Assembly (NCBI GenBank): GCA_903870185.1
Contig: CAIQCE010000012.1
Coordinates: 1 to 19,425, forward strand
DNA: 19,425 bases
Direction: 5' to 3'
Source of the DNA: an uncultured Gammaproteobacteria bacterium
Lineage (GTDB): Bacteria > Pseudomonadota > Gammaproteobacteria > Coxiellales > Coxiellaceae
The number at the start of each line of letters is the position of its first letter. Position 1 is the first letter of the stretch. A program made the translations under genes and the position numbers. The notes beneath the pieces are model-generated. The model made no database searches. It was not told the DNA's origin and saw only the letters and a program-made list of their open reading frames with translations. Shown here in pieces: positions 1-8,684 of the stretch.

Positions 1-93
1 ACTTCCCAGTAGACGATCAAGCGACTGAGTGGGGCTTAAAACTCTTGATAGGAAAAATCAAATGTCAACATCTTTTACCGGTCCAATTCGGAT

Positions 94-2478
94 TTATAAG
101 TATAACAACCCAACAAACAACGGTTTTTTAGTGTCTTTTTCCACCAATTCTCTCACATCTTCATCTACCAGACTTCTATAACGTGCTAAAAATGGATGAT
201 AGAAATCATTAATAAAAGCCGTAAAAATCTCACCCAAATACAATTCTGGGTCCATCTTAACCCGCATAAGCTTAAGCTGAGCTTCTAATTTTCCAAGTAG
301 AGTAATCGTTCCATTATCTAGTTGAGAATTTTTAAATGGATATATTCTATTAATTTCCTTTATTTCATTTACAAATGTAAAGACCTGATGATGGCCAAGC
401 ATGACTCGAAGATAAAGCTTTAGATAACGATCAACTTTTTCTCGAAGACTCTCAAGATTGCCTTCAGTGATTTTTTTAGCATCCATTATGTCAGGCAAAT
501 TGACAGTTGAAAAACGAATCCAATGCTTATTAAGACTTTCAAGTATAGAAGATATCAAGGGCCAGTTGATATGGGTGACTCTCACATCGTAATATAAATT
601 TGCAATTTCTTCTGAACCAAGCATAAATACTTCTGCGCATAATCCCAACCTGTTCTCCAACCTAGGATCTCCTCCAGAATCTACAAGCCACTTTATCAGT
701 GCTGTTATTTGTCGAATTCTATTATCGAGTTTAGCGAGCTTTTTAGCGTGTGCTTCGAATTCCTCAAGATCTTCAGGAAAAGCTCTAAGTTCTGTTTGTT
801 CACCAGGATTTAGTTGACCACTCTCAAAAGCTGAAACTAATTGGCTTAAGCTCTGAGTAGCCCACAGTAATAATGTGTTGCCATCAAAATCACTTACATT
901 AACCCCTGAAGCATCATCTAAAATTATTTTACTCAAATGGGCATATCCAAGAATACCTGGAATAGAGGGAGGCCTCGGAGATTTTACTAACACTGAGGGG
1001 GAGCTCGAAGATTCAAAGTGAGCATAAATCGATGGGGGATTAAGAGACAAAGTAAATACTTCTGAATCAGAACCAGTATAGTGAGTATTAGAGCCGAAAT
1101 TCAAATATATATTTCCAGCTTCACCACTTCCATCCATGTCAAAAAATGACATTAGTGCTTTTAGTACAGTATCTTCCTCAAAAAAAGCATAATAGTCAGC
1201 TACAGCTTTGCGTAGTGCAATTTCCACCCTTTCTGCCATCGCTTGAAAAGGGATTTTCAACCAATCTGCTTTCAAACGATTACTCCCCTCTAAAGCTCGA
1301 GGAGCTGAGTTTTTATTCAATCCTAGTGCAGTATAATGAACTCTTTTAACCCTCTCTTTCACAGGTCCAGAAACTTTCGCATCACTGCTGATCCTAACGC
1401 TCTTCACAACCCCTATTATGTCAACCGTTTCATCCCCAATTGTCACATAATCTACAACCCATGCAGGATTTATTGCACTTAAAGAAATGTTCAAACCTAA
1501 GCGACCGCATTCTGCCAGAACTGCTTCCTTAGATTCGCTAGTTAAAGCCACCCAAGGCGTAGCATAATCAATATAATCAAGATATCTCAATACATCTACC
1601 CAAGCATGATGAGTTATTTTCCAATCATTTTTAATGACATTAGCTACAGTAGAGCAAATTGTTATGAACTGGATTTTATCCCTCTCAAGCAATTTCAACA
1701 TTGCTGCTAATGCTTCTGGAAGAGCAAAAATGACATTGCATAGATCTTCTATTCGTTTAAGTCTCGCGGCTTTATAACTTGGAGCAAGTTCCTTTGCTAT
1801 AGGATCGGATGCCTTTAAATCATTAATTACAAAAATGTTAAAAGCGGCTTCTATTAAACCAATATGCGCTTTCAATTGATCTCGATAATAGGCCATTTTT
1901 GACCATGGAACATATACTTCTACTGCGCCGATATGATAGCCCAACAACCCCGTAGTAAGTTCCCTCATAAATTCTTCCAAGAGGCTCGGTTGTTTCTCTC
2001 CTGGTTGAGATGGATTTTCCATATCTTCTTTTGCTAGTTTTTCGCTTGGTATCCCTTCTACTCTCCACTTTGCATTATATGCTGTCTCAAAGGACTCGAG
2101 TGGATAATAACCGTCTCGCATCACTGCTCTGAAAATTTCCTGAGGTGCTTGCCTTTTGTCCAAAGGAAATTTCAAATTCACTATTAACTGGGTAAAGATT
2201 CGTTGCATGGCATTGATAGAGGCTTGAACCATGCACAAAGCAATTATTTGATCTGCAAAGATAGCAGTCTTTTCAACGACTGCTTCCTCAAATTTAAATC
2301 CTTTTTCAATCAATCGTTTTAAAAGAGCATAATTTAACAAATCTGATGGACTATAGCCGACAGGTATCGACCCCCTTTCCTCACCTAAAAATAAATCTTC
2401 GAGAGATTTAGTTGATGAAGAATAAGATGATGCCCCCTCACGGGAGCCTGAGGAAAGAAAAGGCGTTGAACGACTCAT
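94..2478 (-). CDS. Large unknown protein with two degenerate ankyrin-like repeats
   Basis: I do not recognise this 794-residue protein as a whole. It starts with a Ser-rich stretch (about residues 1-26) and shows no signal peptide or membrane segment, so it is probably soluble. Around residues 515-550 the pattern 'G-V-N-V-x-D-x-D-G-N-T-L-L-x-W-A' followed by a helix and 'ESG' resembles an ankyrin repeat. A second, weaker unit lies near residues 590-620 ('L-I-K-W-L-V-D-S-G-G-D-P' then 'N-R-L-G'). The flanking regions are mainly alpha-helical and charged. The ATG at 2478 is preceded by GGAG at a suitable distance. It is transcribed away from the dacB unit and stands alone in the window. In Legionella and Coxiella, large ankyrin proteins are often type IV-secreted effectors, but no secretion signal is demonstrated here. 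The coding region is certain; the function is not. Confidence 0.85.
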   Translation of the reverse strand: MSRSTPFLSSGSREGASSYSSSTKSLEDLFLGEERGSIPVGYSPSDLLNYALLKRLIEKGFKFEEAVVEKTAIFADQIIALCMVQASINAMQRIFTQLIVNLKFPLDKRQAPQEIFRAVMRDGYYPLESFETAYNAKWRVEGIPSEKLAKEDMENPSQPGEKQPSLLEEFMRELTTGLLGYHIGAVEVYVPWSKMAYYRDQLKAHIGLIEAAFNIFVINDLKASDPIAKELAPSYKAARLKRIEDLCNVIFALPEALAAMLKLLERDKIQFITICSTVANVIKNDWKITHHAWVDVLRYLDYIDYATPWVALTSESKEAVLAECGRLGLNISLSAINPAWVVDYVTIGDETVDIIGVVKSVRISSDAKVSGPVKERVKRVHYTALGLNKNSAPRALEGSNRLKADWLKIPFQAMAERVEIALRKAVADYYAFFEEDTVLKALMSFFDMDGSGEAGNIYLNFGSNTHYTGSDSEVFTLSLNPPSIYAHFESSSSPSVLVKSPRPPSIPGILGYAHLSKIILDDASGVNVSDFDGNTLLLWATQSLSQLVSAFESGQLNPGEQTELRAFPEDLEEFEAHAKKLAKLDNRIRQITALIKWLVDSGGDPRLENRLGLCAEVFMLGSEEIANLYYDVRVTHINWPLISSILESLNKHWIRFSTVNLPDIMDAKKITEGNLESLREKVDRYLKLYLRVMLGHHQVFTFVNEIKEINRIYPFKNSQLDNGTITLLGKLEAQLKLMRVKMDPELYLGEIFTAFINDFYHPFLARYRSLVDEDVRELVEKDTKKPLFVGLLYL

Positions 2479-2597
2479 TTCAAAATCTCCAATTACGAGG
2501 TGTGACTAGTGAAAGGAACCCTGGTTTGTACAAAAAAATTTTTTCATGTATACCATAGTTCTAAAATCCTTAATACCGTAGTTCCTCGGTTGGCAAC

Positions 2598-2643
2598 GCA
2601 TTATTCTGAAAATAATGCAGTATCTCTAAAGCCGCGGTATAAT
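2598..2643 (+). promoter_or_regulatory. Putative promoter with overlapping palindromic operator
   Basis: A perfect -10 box TATAAT lies at 2638-2643, about 90 bases before the membrane-protein gene at 2735. Just upstream is a perfect inverted repeat: GCATTATT (2598-2605) and AATAATGC (2611-2618) around a 5-base centre. It overlaps the place where a -35 box should be, and no good -35 hexamer is visible. This arrangement suggests a promoter that is repressed at, or activated through, the palindrome. The binding protein cannot be named. Confidence 0.4.
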
Positions 2644-2734
2644 CCCTCCCACTATCCTAGATTCTGCGCATTAGGATTATGACCCAATAGGGCTTGAAAA
2701 TAAGGAAGGCTCCTCCTCTCATCAGGATGATTTT

Positions 2735-3295
2735 ATGATAGATACCCATAATTCTGTACTCAATCAAGATCTCGCAAAATTAGCTGATCATTGGAAATCT
2801 CGATTATTTATCAATGTGTTGATGCTTTTGATCGCCTTAACTGGTCTCGTTGTCACGGATCTTTCCCCTAGAGGCGGTTGAGATTTTTGGCGCCTCATGG
2901 TCCCATTTTATGCATTGCTTTCTCTTTGGCTGAGCTGGCATTTAAACCATAAGATTTCTGAAATCAGTGGAAAATCTCTTTGGAAAGAAGTTTTGCATTG
3001 GCTGAGCCTAATGCTCGCCGTTTATCTGGTCACTTTATTAGTCGATATTGGAATCATCGGGCGAGTTGAGGCTGGGTTTGTAGTTCTCATTCTATTAGCC
3101 TTCTCTACACTTTTAGCTGGTCTCTATATTGATCGGTGCTTCTTGTTAATTGGAGCTGTACTCAGTGTTTTTGTAACTGCTGCTGCCTTAGTCGAGGCTT
3201 ATTTATCGGTCATTATGGTGCCCGTGATTTTGATCGCTGCCCTTATATTAATCTGGGTTGTCCGCCAAAATCACCACAATCGGAATTTGGGGTGA
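2735..3295 (+). pseudogene. Multi-pass membrane protein gene interrupted by in-frame TGA
   Basis: The ATG at 2735 has a good ribosome site (AGGA, 8 bases upstream) and opens a frame of 48 codons that stops at TGA 2879-2881. The same frame continues without another stop to 3295, giving about 186 residues if the TGA is read through. The sequence around the stop reads L-S-P-R-G-G-(stop)-D-F-W-R-L-M, so the stop most simply replaces a Trp codon (TGG). The N-terminal part has one hydrophobic helix after a soluble start, and the rest has about five more, making a six-helix inner-membrane protein of unknown function. It is the first gene of a unit with dacB, 8 bases downstream. The ATG at 2897 could start a 132-residue product but has no ribosome site close to it. 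The options are a recent nonsense pseudogene, a sequencing error or a two-piece gene. Confidence 0.7.
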
Positions 3296-3303
3296 ATGGC
3301 AAA

Positions 3304-4749
3304 ATGAAACGATTATTTAAATACCTTCTCGGGGCCTCATTAATACTATCTATTTCGAATACTCTAGCGAGTCCTATCTCATGGAAGGAAAAGCAAAGTG
3401 TTCGAGCCTTTATTGATCAACTTTTGGTGAGCCAAAAGAGTTACCGACAGGTTCATATGGGAATTCTAGTCCGATCGGTTGATACAGGTGAAGTAATCTA
3501 CCAAGATAACCCCAATCATTTGCTAGTCCCAGCCAGCGTACAGAAACTATTGACTGGAATCTCCGCCCTTTCCTATTTAGGGCCTAATTTTTATTTTGAA
3601 ACTTCTCTATTAACCGACGATGGCTCTATTAAAAATGGGGTCTTGAATGGTAATTTAACAGTGAAATTTAGCGGAGACCCAACACTCCGCTCTCAAGATA
3701 TTTATGAGTTATTCAATAAATTAGCCAACCTTGGTGTGCACCAAATTAAGGGCTCTATTTTTTTAGACAACGAAGATTACAATAACATCCCTTATGGCCC
3801 AGGCTGGCTGCAAGATGACTTTAATCATCCTTATGCCGCTCCATTGAATGCTATTATTATCAACGAAAATGCTTTTAGCATACGCTTAAGTCCTTCTAAA
3901 AGACTCAATGGTTATGTCGATATCTCGACTAATCTTCCAGCCAATGCCGCTTACTTCAAAAATAATGTGATTACAAAGCCGGGGCGGCGCGGTTGTGGTT
4001 TCAGCATTAACAGTGATCAACGAAATCATTATGCTTTCTCAGGCTGTGTGGCTAAAGAGTGGGGCATTCAAAGCCGGTTATTGCCCATCAAAGATCCTGA
4101 TACCTATGCTAAGGCTTTAATTAAACAGGCTTTAAGGCAAAGTCACATTGTTTTTAATGGAACGGTGAGAATGCATCATGACCCCAATACAACCCAAGTT
4201 CTGGTCGATCATTTTTCACCTCCCCTAGAAGTTGTCGTTACCAAGATGATGAAAAAATCGAATAATATGATCGCGAATACCCTTCTGAAAAAAATGGGAC
4301 AATTGTATTTCAATAAAACAGGAAGTTGGGCGAATGGAGCAGCTGCTGTAAAGGCTATATTAAGCGAAAAAGCTCATATGGATTTCTCACGAGTTCAAAT
4401 TGTAGATGGCTCAGGCCTATCACGCAAAAACCTAATCAGCCCAGAGCAACTGTCTCAACTCTTGGATTATGCCTATCATGATCCGAAAGTCGCTCCTTAT
4501 CTGATGCAAGCATTACCGCTCGCTGGAGTAGATGGGACCTTAAGATATCGAATGAAAACAGGGCCCCATTTACCGATCCGTGGTAAAACAGGAACGATGA
4601 AAAGTATCAGCGGATTGGCCGGCTACATCACCACCGCCCATCATCACACCCTTTCCTTCGTCATCATGATCAATGGTTATAGCGGACACTGCTGGCCATA
4701 TACCCGCCTAGAAGACCGCATCTGCGAATATTTAGCGCATTCGGTGTAG
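3304..4749 (+). CDS. dacB: D-alanyl-D-alanine carboxypeptidase/endopeptidase, PBP4 type
   Basis: This 481-residue penicillin-binding protein of peptidase family S13 trims D-Ala from, or cuts cross-links in, periplasmic peptidoglycan. The chosen ATG follows a GGGGTGA ribosome site and gives a clear signal peptide: M-K-R, a hydrophobic core, then A-S-P near residue 24. All three active-site motifs are present: S-V-Q-K (Ser78, Lys81), S-N-N (Ser319) and K-T-G (Lys428-Gly430). The long insert between the first two motifs is typical of PBP4. The length matches the family. A longer frame open from 3136 overlaps the upstream membrane gene and would bury the signal peptide, so it was rejected. The gene is probably co-transcribed with the interrupted membrane-protein gene upstream. 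Confidence 0.95.
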   Translation: MKRLFKYLLGASLILSISNTLASPISWKEKQSVRAFIDQLLVSQKSYRQVHMGILVRSVDTGEVIYQDNPNHLLVPASVQKLLTGISALSYLGPNFYFETSLLTDDGSIKNGVLNGNLTVKFSGDPTLRSQDIYELFNKLANLGVHQIKGSIFLDNEDYNNIPYGPGWLQDDFNHPYAAPLNAIIINENAFSIRLSPSKRLNGYVDISTNLPANAAYFKNNVITKPGRRGCGFSINSDQRNHYAFSGCVAKEWGIQSRLLPIKDPDTYAKALIKQALRQSHIVFNGTVRMHHDPNTTQVLVDHFSPPLEVVVTKMMKKSNNMIANTLLKKMGQLYFNKTGSWANGAAAVKAILSEKAHMDFSRVQIVDGSGLSRKNLISPEQLSQLLDYAYHDPKVAPYLMQALPLAGVDGTLRYRMKTGPHLPIRGKTGTMKSISGLAGYITTAHHHTLSFVIMINGYSGHCWPYTRLEDRICEYLAHSV

Positions 4750-4757
4750 AAAGGAAA

Positions 4758-4872
4758 AATATGTTGGTTTGTTAGGCCGCGCTTCGCTTGGCACTAAGCC
4801 GTCGTCCCGCGGCTTGTCCGCGGGATCTAATTAAATTAGGTCGGGCTGCGCTTTTCAGGCCCGACAAGCCGA
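4758..4872 (+). repeat. Palindromic dispersed repeat, copy A
   Basis: The first 72 bases (4758-4829) match 18344-18415 with only two differences, in the same orientation. Similarity continues more weakly to about 4872. The core is an 8-bp GC-rich hairpin with arms TCCCGCGG (4805-4812) and CCGCGGGA (4818-4825) around a 5-base loop. A second hairpin follows, with arms GTCGGGC and GCCCGAC (about 4840-4865); it is intact here and decayed in copy B. The element lies between the convergent ends of dacB and yrdA. It has no coding capacity and no T-run typical of a terminator, so it resembles a REP or palindromic-element family. Confidence 0.85.
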
Positions 4873-4900
4873 TTCATTATAATGATAGTCCCGAAGGATA

Positions 4901-5425
4901 TCACACATGCCGATCCTTCAGCTTCACATAATGAGACGCGCTATAACCCAAAAACTCCAATTCACGATCCGACAACTTCCTCACCCGCCGAACCGGAGAA
5001 CCCAAATACAAATAACCACTTTCTAAGACCTTACCTGGTGGAACCAAGCTACCCGCACCCACCATGACCTGAGATTCCACACGGCAACCATCGAGCAATA
5101 TAGAACCCATACCAATCAACGATAAATCCCCAATTTCACACGCATGCAATATCACCTTATGGCCCACCGTCACATCTGAACCAATGCGAGTCGGTAATCC
5201 TTTTTCATTATATTCACCTGCATGGGTCACATGAATAATAGTCCCATCTTGGATATTTGTTCTATCACCAACCTCTATCGAATGAATATCCCCCCGAATC
5301 ACCGTCATCGGCCAAACAGAGCTGTCCTGGCCCAAAGTGACATTCCCAATCACTAAAGCAGTTTCATCAACCCAAGCATTAGATCCCAGTTGTGGTTGAA
5401 AATTTTCAAATGATCTTATTGTCAT
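4901..5425 (-). CDS. yrdA: Gamma-class carbonic anhydrase-like hexapeptide-repeat protein
   Basis: This 174-residue protein is built of left-handed beta-helix hexapeptide repeats ([LIV]-G-x-x-x-x pattern from about residue 20 to 130), ending in a short C-terminal helix. It is of the usual YrdA/PaaY/CaiE length. The probable metal ligands are His68 (in the 'H-V-T-H-A-G' block), His89 and His94 (in 'V-G-H-K-V-I-L-H-A-C'); the last two have the five-residue spacing of gamma carbonic anhydrases. The start ATG is preceded by AGGA at about 8 bases. Members bind zinc or iron, but carbonic anhydrase activity is often weak or unproven, so the cellular role is uncertain. It is transcribed divergently from prlC, and its 3' end faces dacB across repeat copy A. 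Confidence 0.92.
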   Translation of the reverse strand: MTIRSFENFQPQLGSNAWVDETALVIGNVTLGQDSSVWPMTVIRGDIHSIEVGDRTNIQDGTIIHVTHAGEYNEKGLPTRIGSDVTVGHKVILHACEIGDLSLIGMGSILLDGCRVESQVMVGAGSLVPPGKVLESGYLYLGSPVRRVRKLSDRELEFLGYSASHYVKLKDRHV

Positions 5426-5466
5426 GCCAATATCCTATACCATCACCCCAAAGACAAACCTTCTAT

Positions 5467-5495
5467 TTTATAATACAATGCGGCAATACTATATT
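5467..5495 (+). promoter_or_regulatory. Weak candidate promoter for the prlC operon
   Basis: TTTATA (5467-5472) and TATATT (5490-5495), 17 bases apart, match a sigma-70 promoter at 4/6 and 5/6 positions. They lie about 40 bases before prlC in the divergent gap with yrdA. The region is AT-rich, so chance matches are likely. Confidence 0.3.
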
Positions 5496-5533
5496 AACTG
5501 TCAACGAATAACGATTAAGCGGATAACTGAACC

Positions 5534-7573
5534 ATGCCTGAAATTCAAACAACTCATGCTCCTTTACCTTGTTTTACAGTAATAAATCCCAAAATGATTC
5601 TGCCAGAACTAGAAAAAATTCTGAATCAGAATCGCATGGAAATCGCGGCATTACTCGAACAACCAGAACCCTTCACCTGGGACAATTTAATTCAACCCTT
5701 CGAGGAAATTTCCGATCGACTAGATCAATATTGGTCTCGCATCGAACACCTTCACTCAGTTAAAAGTTCAGATGAATTACGTGAAGCTTATAATCTTTGC
5801 TTACCCATCCTTTCCGATTATGGAACTGAACTCTCACACAATCAAAAATTATTTTATGCCATACAATCCATCGCGATTAATTGTGAATATCAAAATTTAG
5901 ATCATGCTCAACAACGTGCTATTGATTTAGATATCCGTAATTTCAAATTGGCAGGTGTGGCGTTAGAGGCCGATAAAAAACTTCGCTTCGCTGAATTATC
6001 CAAAGAATTGAGTCAACTCTGCACACAATTTGAAGAAAATGTGTTAGATGCAACACAAGCTTGGCACAAATTAGTGACTGATGAAACCGAACTCTCTGGC
6101 TTGCCCGAACGAGTATTGAGAGCCGCCCAAGAAGCAGCTGAAAAAGCAGGGCATAAAGGTTGGTTATTTAATTTAGAAATTCCCTCTTATAGTGCGGTTC
6201 TCCGTTATGCGGACCATCCTCCTTTACGAGAGGAACTTTATATCGCTTATGTCACCCGTGCTTCTGATCAAGGCCCCAATGCAGGTCAATGGGATAATAG
6301 CGATGTGATGCAAAAAATTCTTAAAGCTCGATTGGAGCAGGCCCAATTATTAGGCTTTAATAATTATGCTGAATACTCTTTAGCGACAAAAATGGCTAAA
6401 TCACCCGAAGAAGTGTTAAATTTTCTTAATCAATTGCTAACGGCTTCCCACTCAAAAGCCGAACTGGAATTTGAAGAATTAAAAGCCTTTGCAAAAGATC
6501 AATATGGAATTGCCGAATTAAAAGCTTGGGACGTTACGTATTATACAGAGAAACTCCGTGAACACCGTTACGATATTTCTCAAGAAGAAATACGTGCTTA
6601 TTTTCCAGAACCTCAAGTATTGAGTGGTTTGTTTACTATCGTCCAACGACTTTTCAATATTACCATTAAAGAAATCCACGAGTTTGATCGGTGGCACAGT
6701 GATGTACGCTGTTTTGCTATTCATAACGCTGCTGGAGAAATGCTCGCTCGATTTTATCTAGACCTTTATGCCCGAGAAGATAAAAGGGGTGGTGCTTGGA
6801 TGGATGATTGTCGAGGCCGACGTCAACTGCATGATGGAACGATTCAAAGTCCGATCGCCTATATCACCTGTAATTTTAATGCCCCAGTGGGTGATGAGCC
6901 TGCTCTTTTTTACCACGATGATGTTATTACTTTGTTCCATGAGTTTGGACATGGTCTACAACACATGCTCACCACTATTAATTATTCTGAAGTTTCTGGA
7001 ATCAACGGAGTGCCTTGGGATGCAGTTGAGCTTTGTAGTCAATTTTTAGAAAATTGGGCACAACAAAAAGAACCGCTTTCTATGATCGCTCAACATTACC
7101 AAACTGGTGAAATTTTACCTGAAGCATTATTCGAGAAAATGCATAAAGCTAAAAATTTTCAAGCCGCATTGCAAATTTTGCGTCAAGTCAAATTTAGCTT
7201 ATTTGATTTTCGTTTACATCTTGAATTTAACCCTGATGAGACCCATCAAATTCAAACCATTTTAAATGAAATCAGGGCCGCTGTTGAAATCATGGAAACA
7301 CCAGACTATAGTCGTTTTCAACATCAATTCACTCATATTTTTGCGGGTGGTTATGCGGCTGGTTATTACAGCTACAAATGGGCGGAAGTCATGGCCTGCG
7401 ATGCTTTTTCCTTATTTGAAGAAAAAGGTATTTTTGATCCTGAAACCAGCCAAAAATTTTTACACTGTATTATCGAAACAGGTGGATCGGAAGATCCAGC
7501 TATATTATTTAAACGTTTTCGTGGCCGAGACCCTCATATTGAAGCCTTGCTCAAACAAGCCGATATTTTATAA
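5534..7573 (+). CDS. prlC: Oligopeptidase A, M3 family zinc metallopeptidase
   Basis: This cytoplasmic zinc endopeptidase degrades short peptides, including cleaved signal peptides. The product is 679 residues, essentially the length of E. coli OpdA. The zinc motif H-E-F-G-H is at residues 469-473 (context L-F-H-E-F-G-H-G-L). The third ligand is a Glu near residue 499 in 'W-D-A-V-E-L-C-S-Q-F'. A Tyr/Gly-rich block near residues 608-618 (G-G-Y-A-A-G-Y-Y) matches the substrate-binding loop of the family. No signal peptide is present. The ATG at 5534 has only a weak ribosome site but agrees with the family N-terminus. It is the first gene of the run that continues with rpiA, 11 bases downstream. 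Confidence 0.96.
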   Translation: MPEIQTTHAPLPCFTVINPKMILPELEKILNQNRMEIAALLEQPEPFTWDNLIQPFEEISDRLDQYWSRIEHLHSVKSSDELREAYNLCLPILSDYGTELSHNQKLFYAIQSIAINCEYQNLDHAQQRAIDLDIRNFKLAGVALEADKKLRFAELSKELSQLCTQFEENVLDATQAWHKLVTDETELSGLPERVLRAAQEAAEKAGHKGWLFNLEIPSYSAVLRYADHPPLREELYIAYVTRASDQGPNAGQWDNSDVMQKILKARLEQAQLLGFNNYAEYSLATKMAKSPEEVLNFLNQLLTASHSKAELEFEELKAFAKDQYGIAELKAWDVTYYTEKLREHRYDISQEEIRAYFPEPQVLSGLFTIVQRLFNITIKEIHEFDRWHSDVRCFAIHNAAGEMLARFYLDLYAREDKRGGAWMDDCRGRRQLHDGTIQSPIAYITCNFNAPVGDEPALFYHDDVITLFHEFGHGLQHMLTTINYSEVSGINGVPWDAVELCSQFLENWAQQKEPLSMIAQHYQTGEILPEALFEKMHKAKNFQAALQILRQVKFSLFDFRLHLEFNPDETHQIQTILNEIRAAVEIMETPDYSRFQHQFTHIFAGGYAAGYYSYKWAEVMACDAFSLFEEKGIFDPETSQKFLHCIIETGGSEDPAILFKRFRGRDPHIEALLKQADIL

Positions 7574-7584
7574 TAAGGAAAATC

Positions 7585-8253
7585 ATGGCTAATCAAGAAT
7601 CCTTAAAAAAAATGGCAGCAGAAGCTGCCATCGATTTCATTCCCAACAATAGCATTATCGGCGTCGGAACCGGATCTACCGTTCGTTATTTTATTGATGC
7701 GCTGTCGGAAATCCGCTCTAAAATTGAAGGTGCTATTGCAAGCTCAGTCGACACGGCAAATAAGCTTAAGAAATTGGGGATCGAAGTTATGGATCTTAAT
7801 CAGGTTCCCGACCTTAAACTCTATGTTGATGGTGCAGATGAATTTAATGCTCACGGTTATTTAACCAAAGGGGGAGGGGGAGCCCTGACCCGAGAAAAAA
7901 TCATTGCCTCAGCTGCTCAACAATTTATTTGCATTGCTGATGAATCTAAAGAAGTCGATGTATTGGGGAAATTTCCACTGGCAATAGAAGTGATTCCAAT
8001 GGCTCGCAGTCTAGTCGCTCGCCACTGCCTTAAATTAGGGGGAGACCCCGTTTATCGACAAGGCTTTGTGACTGATAATGGCAATGTCATTCTTGATGTT
8101 TATAATCTTAATATTCTCAACCCTATTGACTTAGAGCAAACACTCAATAATATTCCAGGCATTGTCTGCAATGGGGTTTTTGCTCTTCAAAAAGCCGATG
8201 TCCTTTTAGTTGGCACTTCCAGCGGACTTAAACAAATAGGAAAACTGTCATGA
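7585..8253 (+). CDS. rpiA: Ribose-5-phosphate isomerase A
   Basis: The enzyme interconverts ribose 5-phosphate and ribulose 5-phosphate in the non-oxidative pentose phosphate pathway. At 222 residues it is close to E. coli RpiA (219). The N-terminal phosphate loop 'G-V-G-T-G-S-T' is present. The catalytic residues are conserved: Asp82 and Asp85 (D-G-A-D-E), Lys95 (K-G-G-G-G-A) and Glu104. AGGA lies just before the ATG. Its TGA stop overlaps the next ATG by four bases (ATGA), so translation is coupled to the isomerase gene that follows. In this operon it can feed the ribose 5-phosphate formed from nucleosides into central metabolism, provided that a phosphopentomutase is encoded elsewhere. Confidence 0.96.
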   Translation: MANQESLKKMAAEAAIDFIPNNSIIGVGTGSTVRYFIDALSEIRSKIEGAIASSVDTANKLKKLGIEVMDLNQVPDLKLYVDGADEFNAHGYLTKGGGGALTREKIIASAAQQFICIADESKEVDVLGKFPLAIEVIPMARSLVARHCLKLGGDPVYRQGFVTDNGNVILDVYNLNILNPIDLEQTLNNIPGIVCNGVFALQKADVLLVGTSSGLKQIGKLS

Positions 8254-8669
8254 TTGAAATCGGCAAACTCGTTACCATTGAATACAATTTATATTCCGAT
8301 GGTGGAGAACTCTTAGATACGAGCGAAGGCTTAGGTCCATTGTCCTTCACCTGCGGAGAACAGCAAATTGTCCCGGCATTAGAACAAGCACTGATCGGGT
8401 TAAATTCAGGTGATAATATTGAAGTAAATTTAGAGGCAAAAGATGCATATGGTGAAGTATATGCATCTGCCTTCAGAGAAATTGATGCTTCTGATTTACC
8501 CGAAGATATGCGAATCGAAGGCGCGATATTTGGAATCGATGATGAGCAAGGGCAGACACGACAAGTGAGAGTTCACCTAATTAAAGGTGCTAAAGCCGTT
8601 TTAGATTTTAATCACCCACTTGCCGGTCAAAATCTTAAATTTGAGATTTCGATTATTTCTATAGAATAA
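8250..8669 (+). CDS. FKBP-type peptidyl-prolyl isomerase, SlyD/SlpA family
   Basis: This 139-residue folding helper catalyses cis-trans isomerisation of proline bonds. The FKBP core runs from about residue 3 to 70 and resumes near 120. The inserted 'flap' chaperone domain (about residues 70-118) starts after the conserved 'D-A-Y-G' and ends before 'N-H-P-L-A-G-Q-N-L-K-F', the family signature. The His/Cys-rich metal-binding tail of E. coli SlyD is absent, as in short SlyD-like or SlpA (FkpB) proteins. The gene overlaps rpiA by four bases and is followed by the nucleoside phosphorylase gene after 15 bases. Its link to nucleoside salvage is probably only shared transcription. I cannot decide between slyD and fkpB. 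Confidence 0.9.
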   Translation: MIEIGKLVTIEYNLYSDGGELLDTSEGLGPLSFTCGEQQIVPALEQALIGLNSGDNIEVNLEAKDAYGEVYASAFREIDASDLPEDMRIEGAIFGIDDEQGQTRQVRVHLIKGAKAVLDFNHPLAGQNLKFEISIISIE

Positions 8670-8684
8670 TTTTTTGGAAGACCT

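Noticed and set aside
62..180. Short plus-strand frame at the window start
   Set aside because: It lies antisense to the end of the 794-residue gene, has a weak start and no recognisable sequence.
1100..1140. EF-hand calcium loop in the 794-residue protein
   Set aside because: The D-M-D-G-S-G-E start fits, but the invariant acidic residue at position 12 and the flanking helices are missing.
2735..3295. TGA read as Trp or selenocysteine
   Set aside because: rpiA and the nucleoside phosphorylase gene end properly at TGA, Trp elsewhere uses TGG, and no selenocysteine element or redox motif is seen.
3136..3303. Longer N-terminus for dacB
   Set aside because: It overlaps the upstream gene, has no ribosome site and would hide an obvious signal peptide beginning at 3304.
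6518..6952. Minus-strand frames inside prlC
   Set aside because: They are shadows of a strongly conserved peptidase gene and have no ribosome sites.
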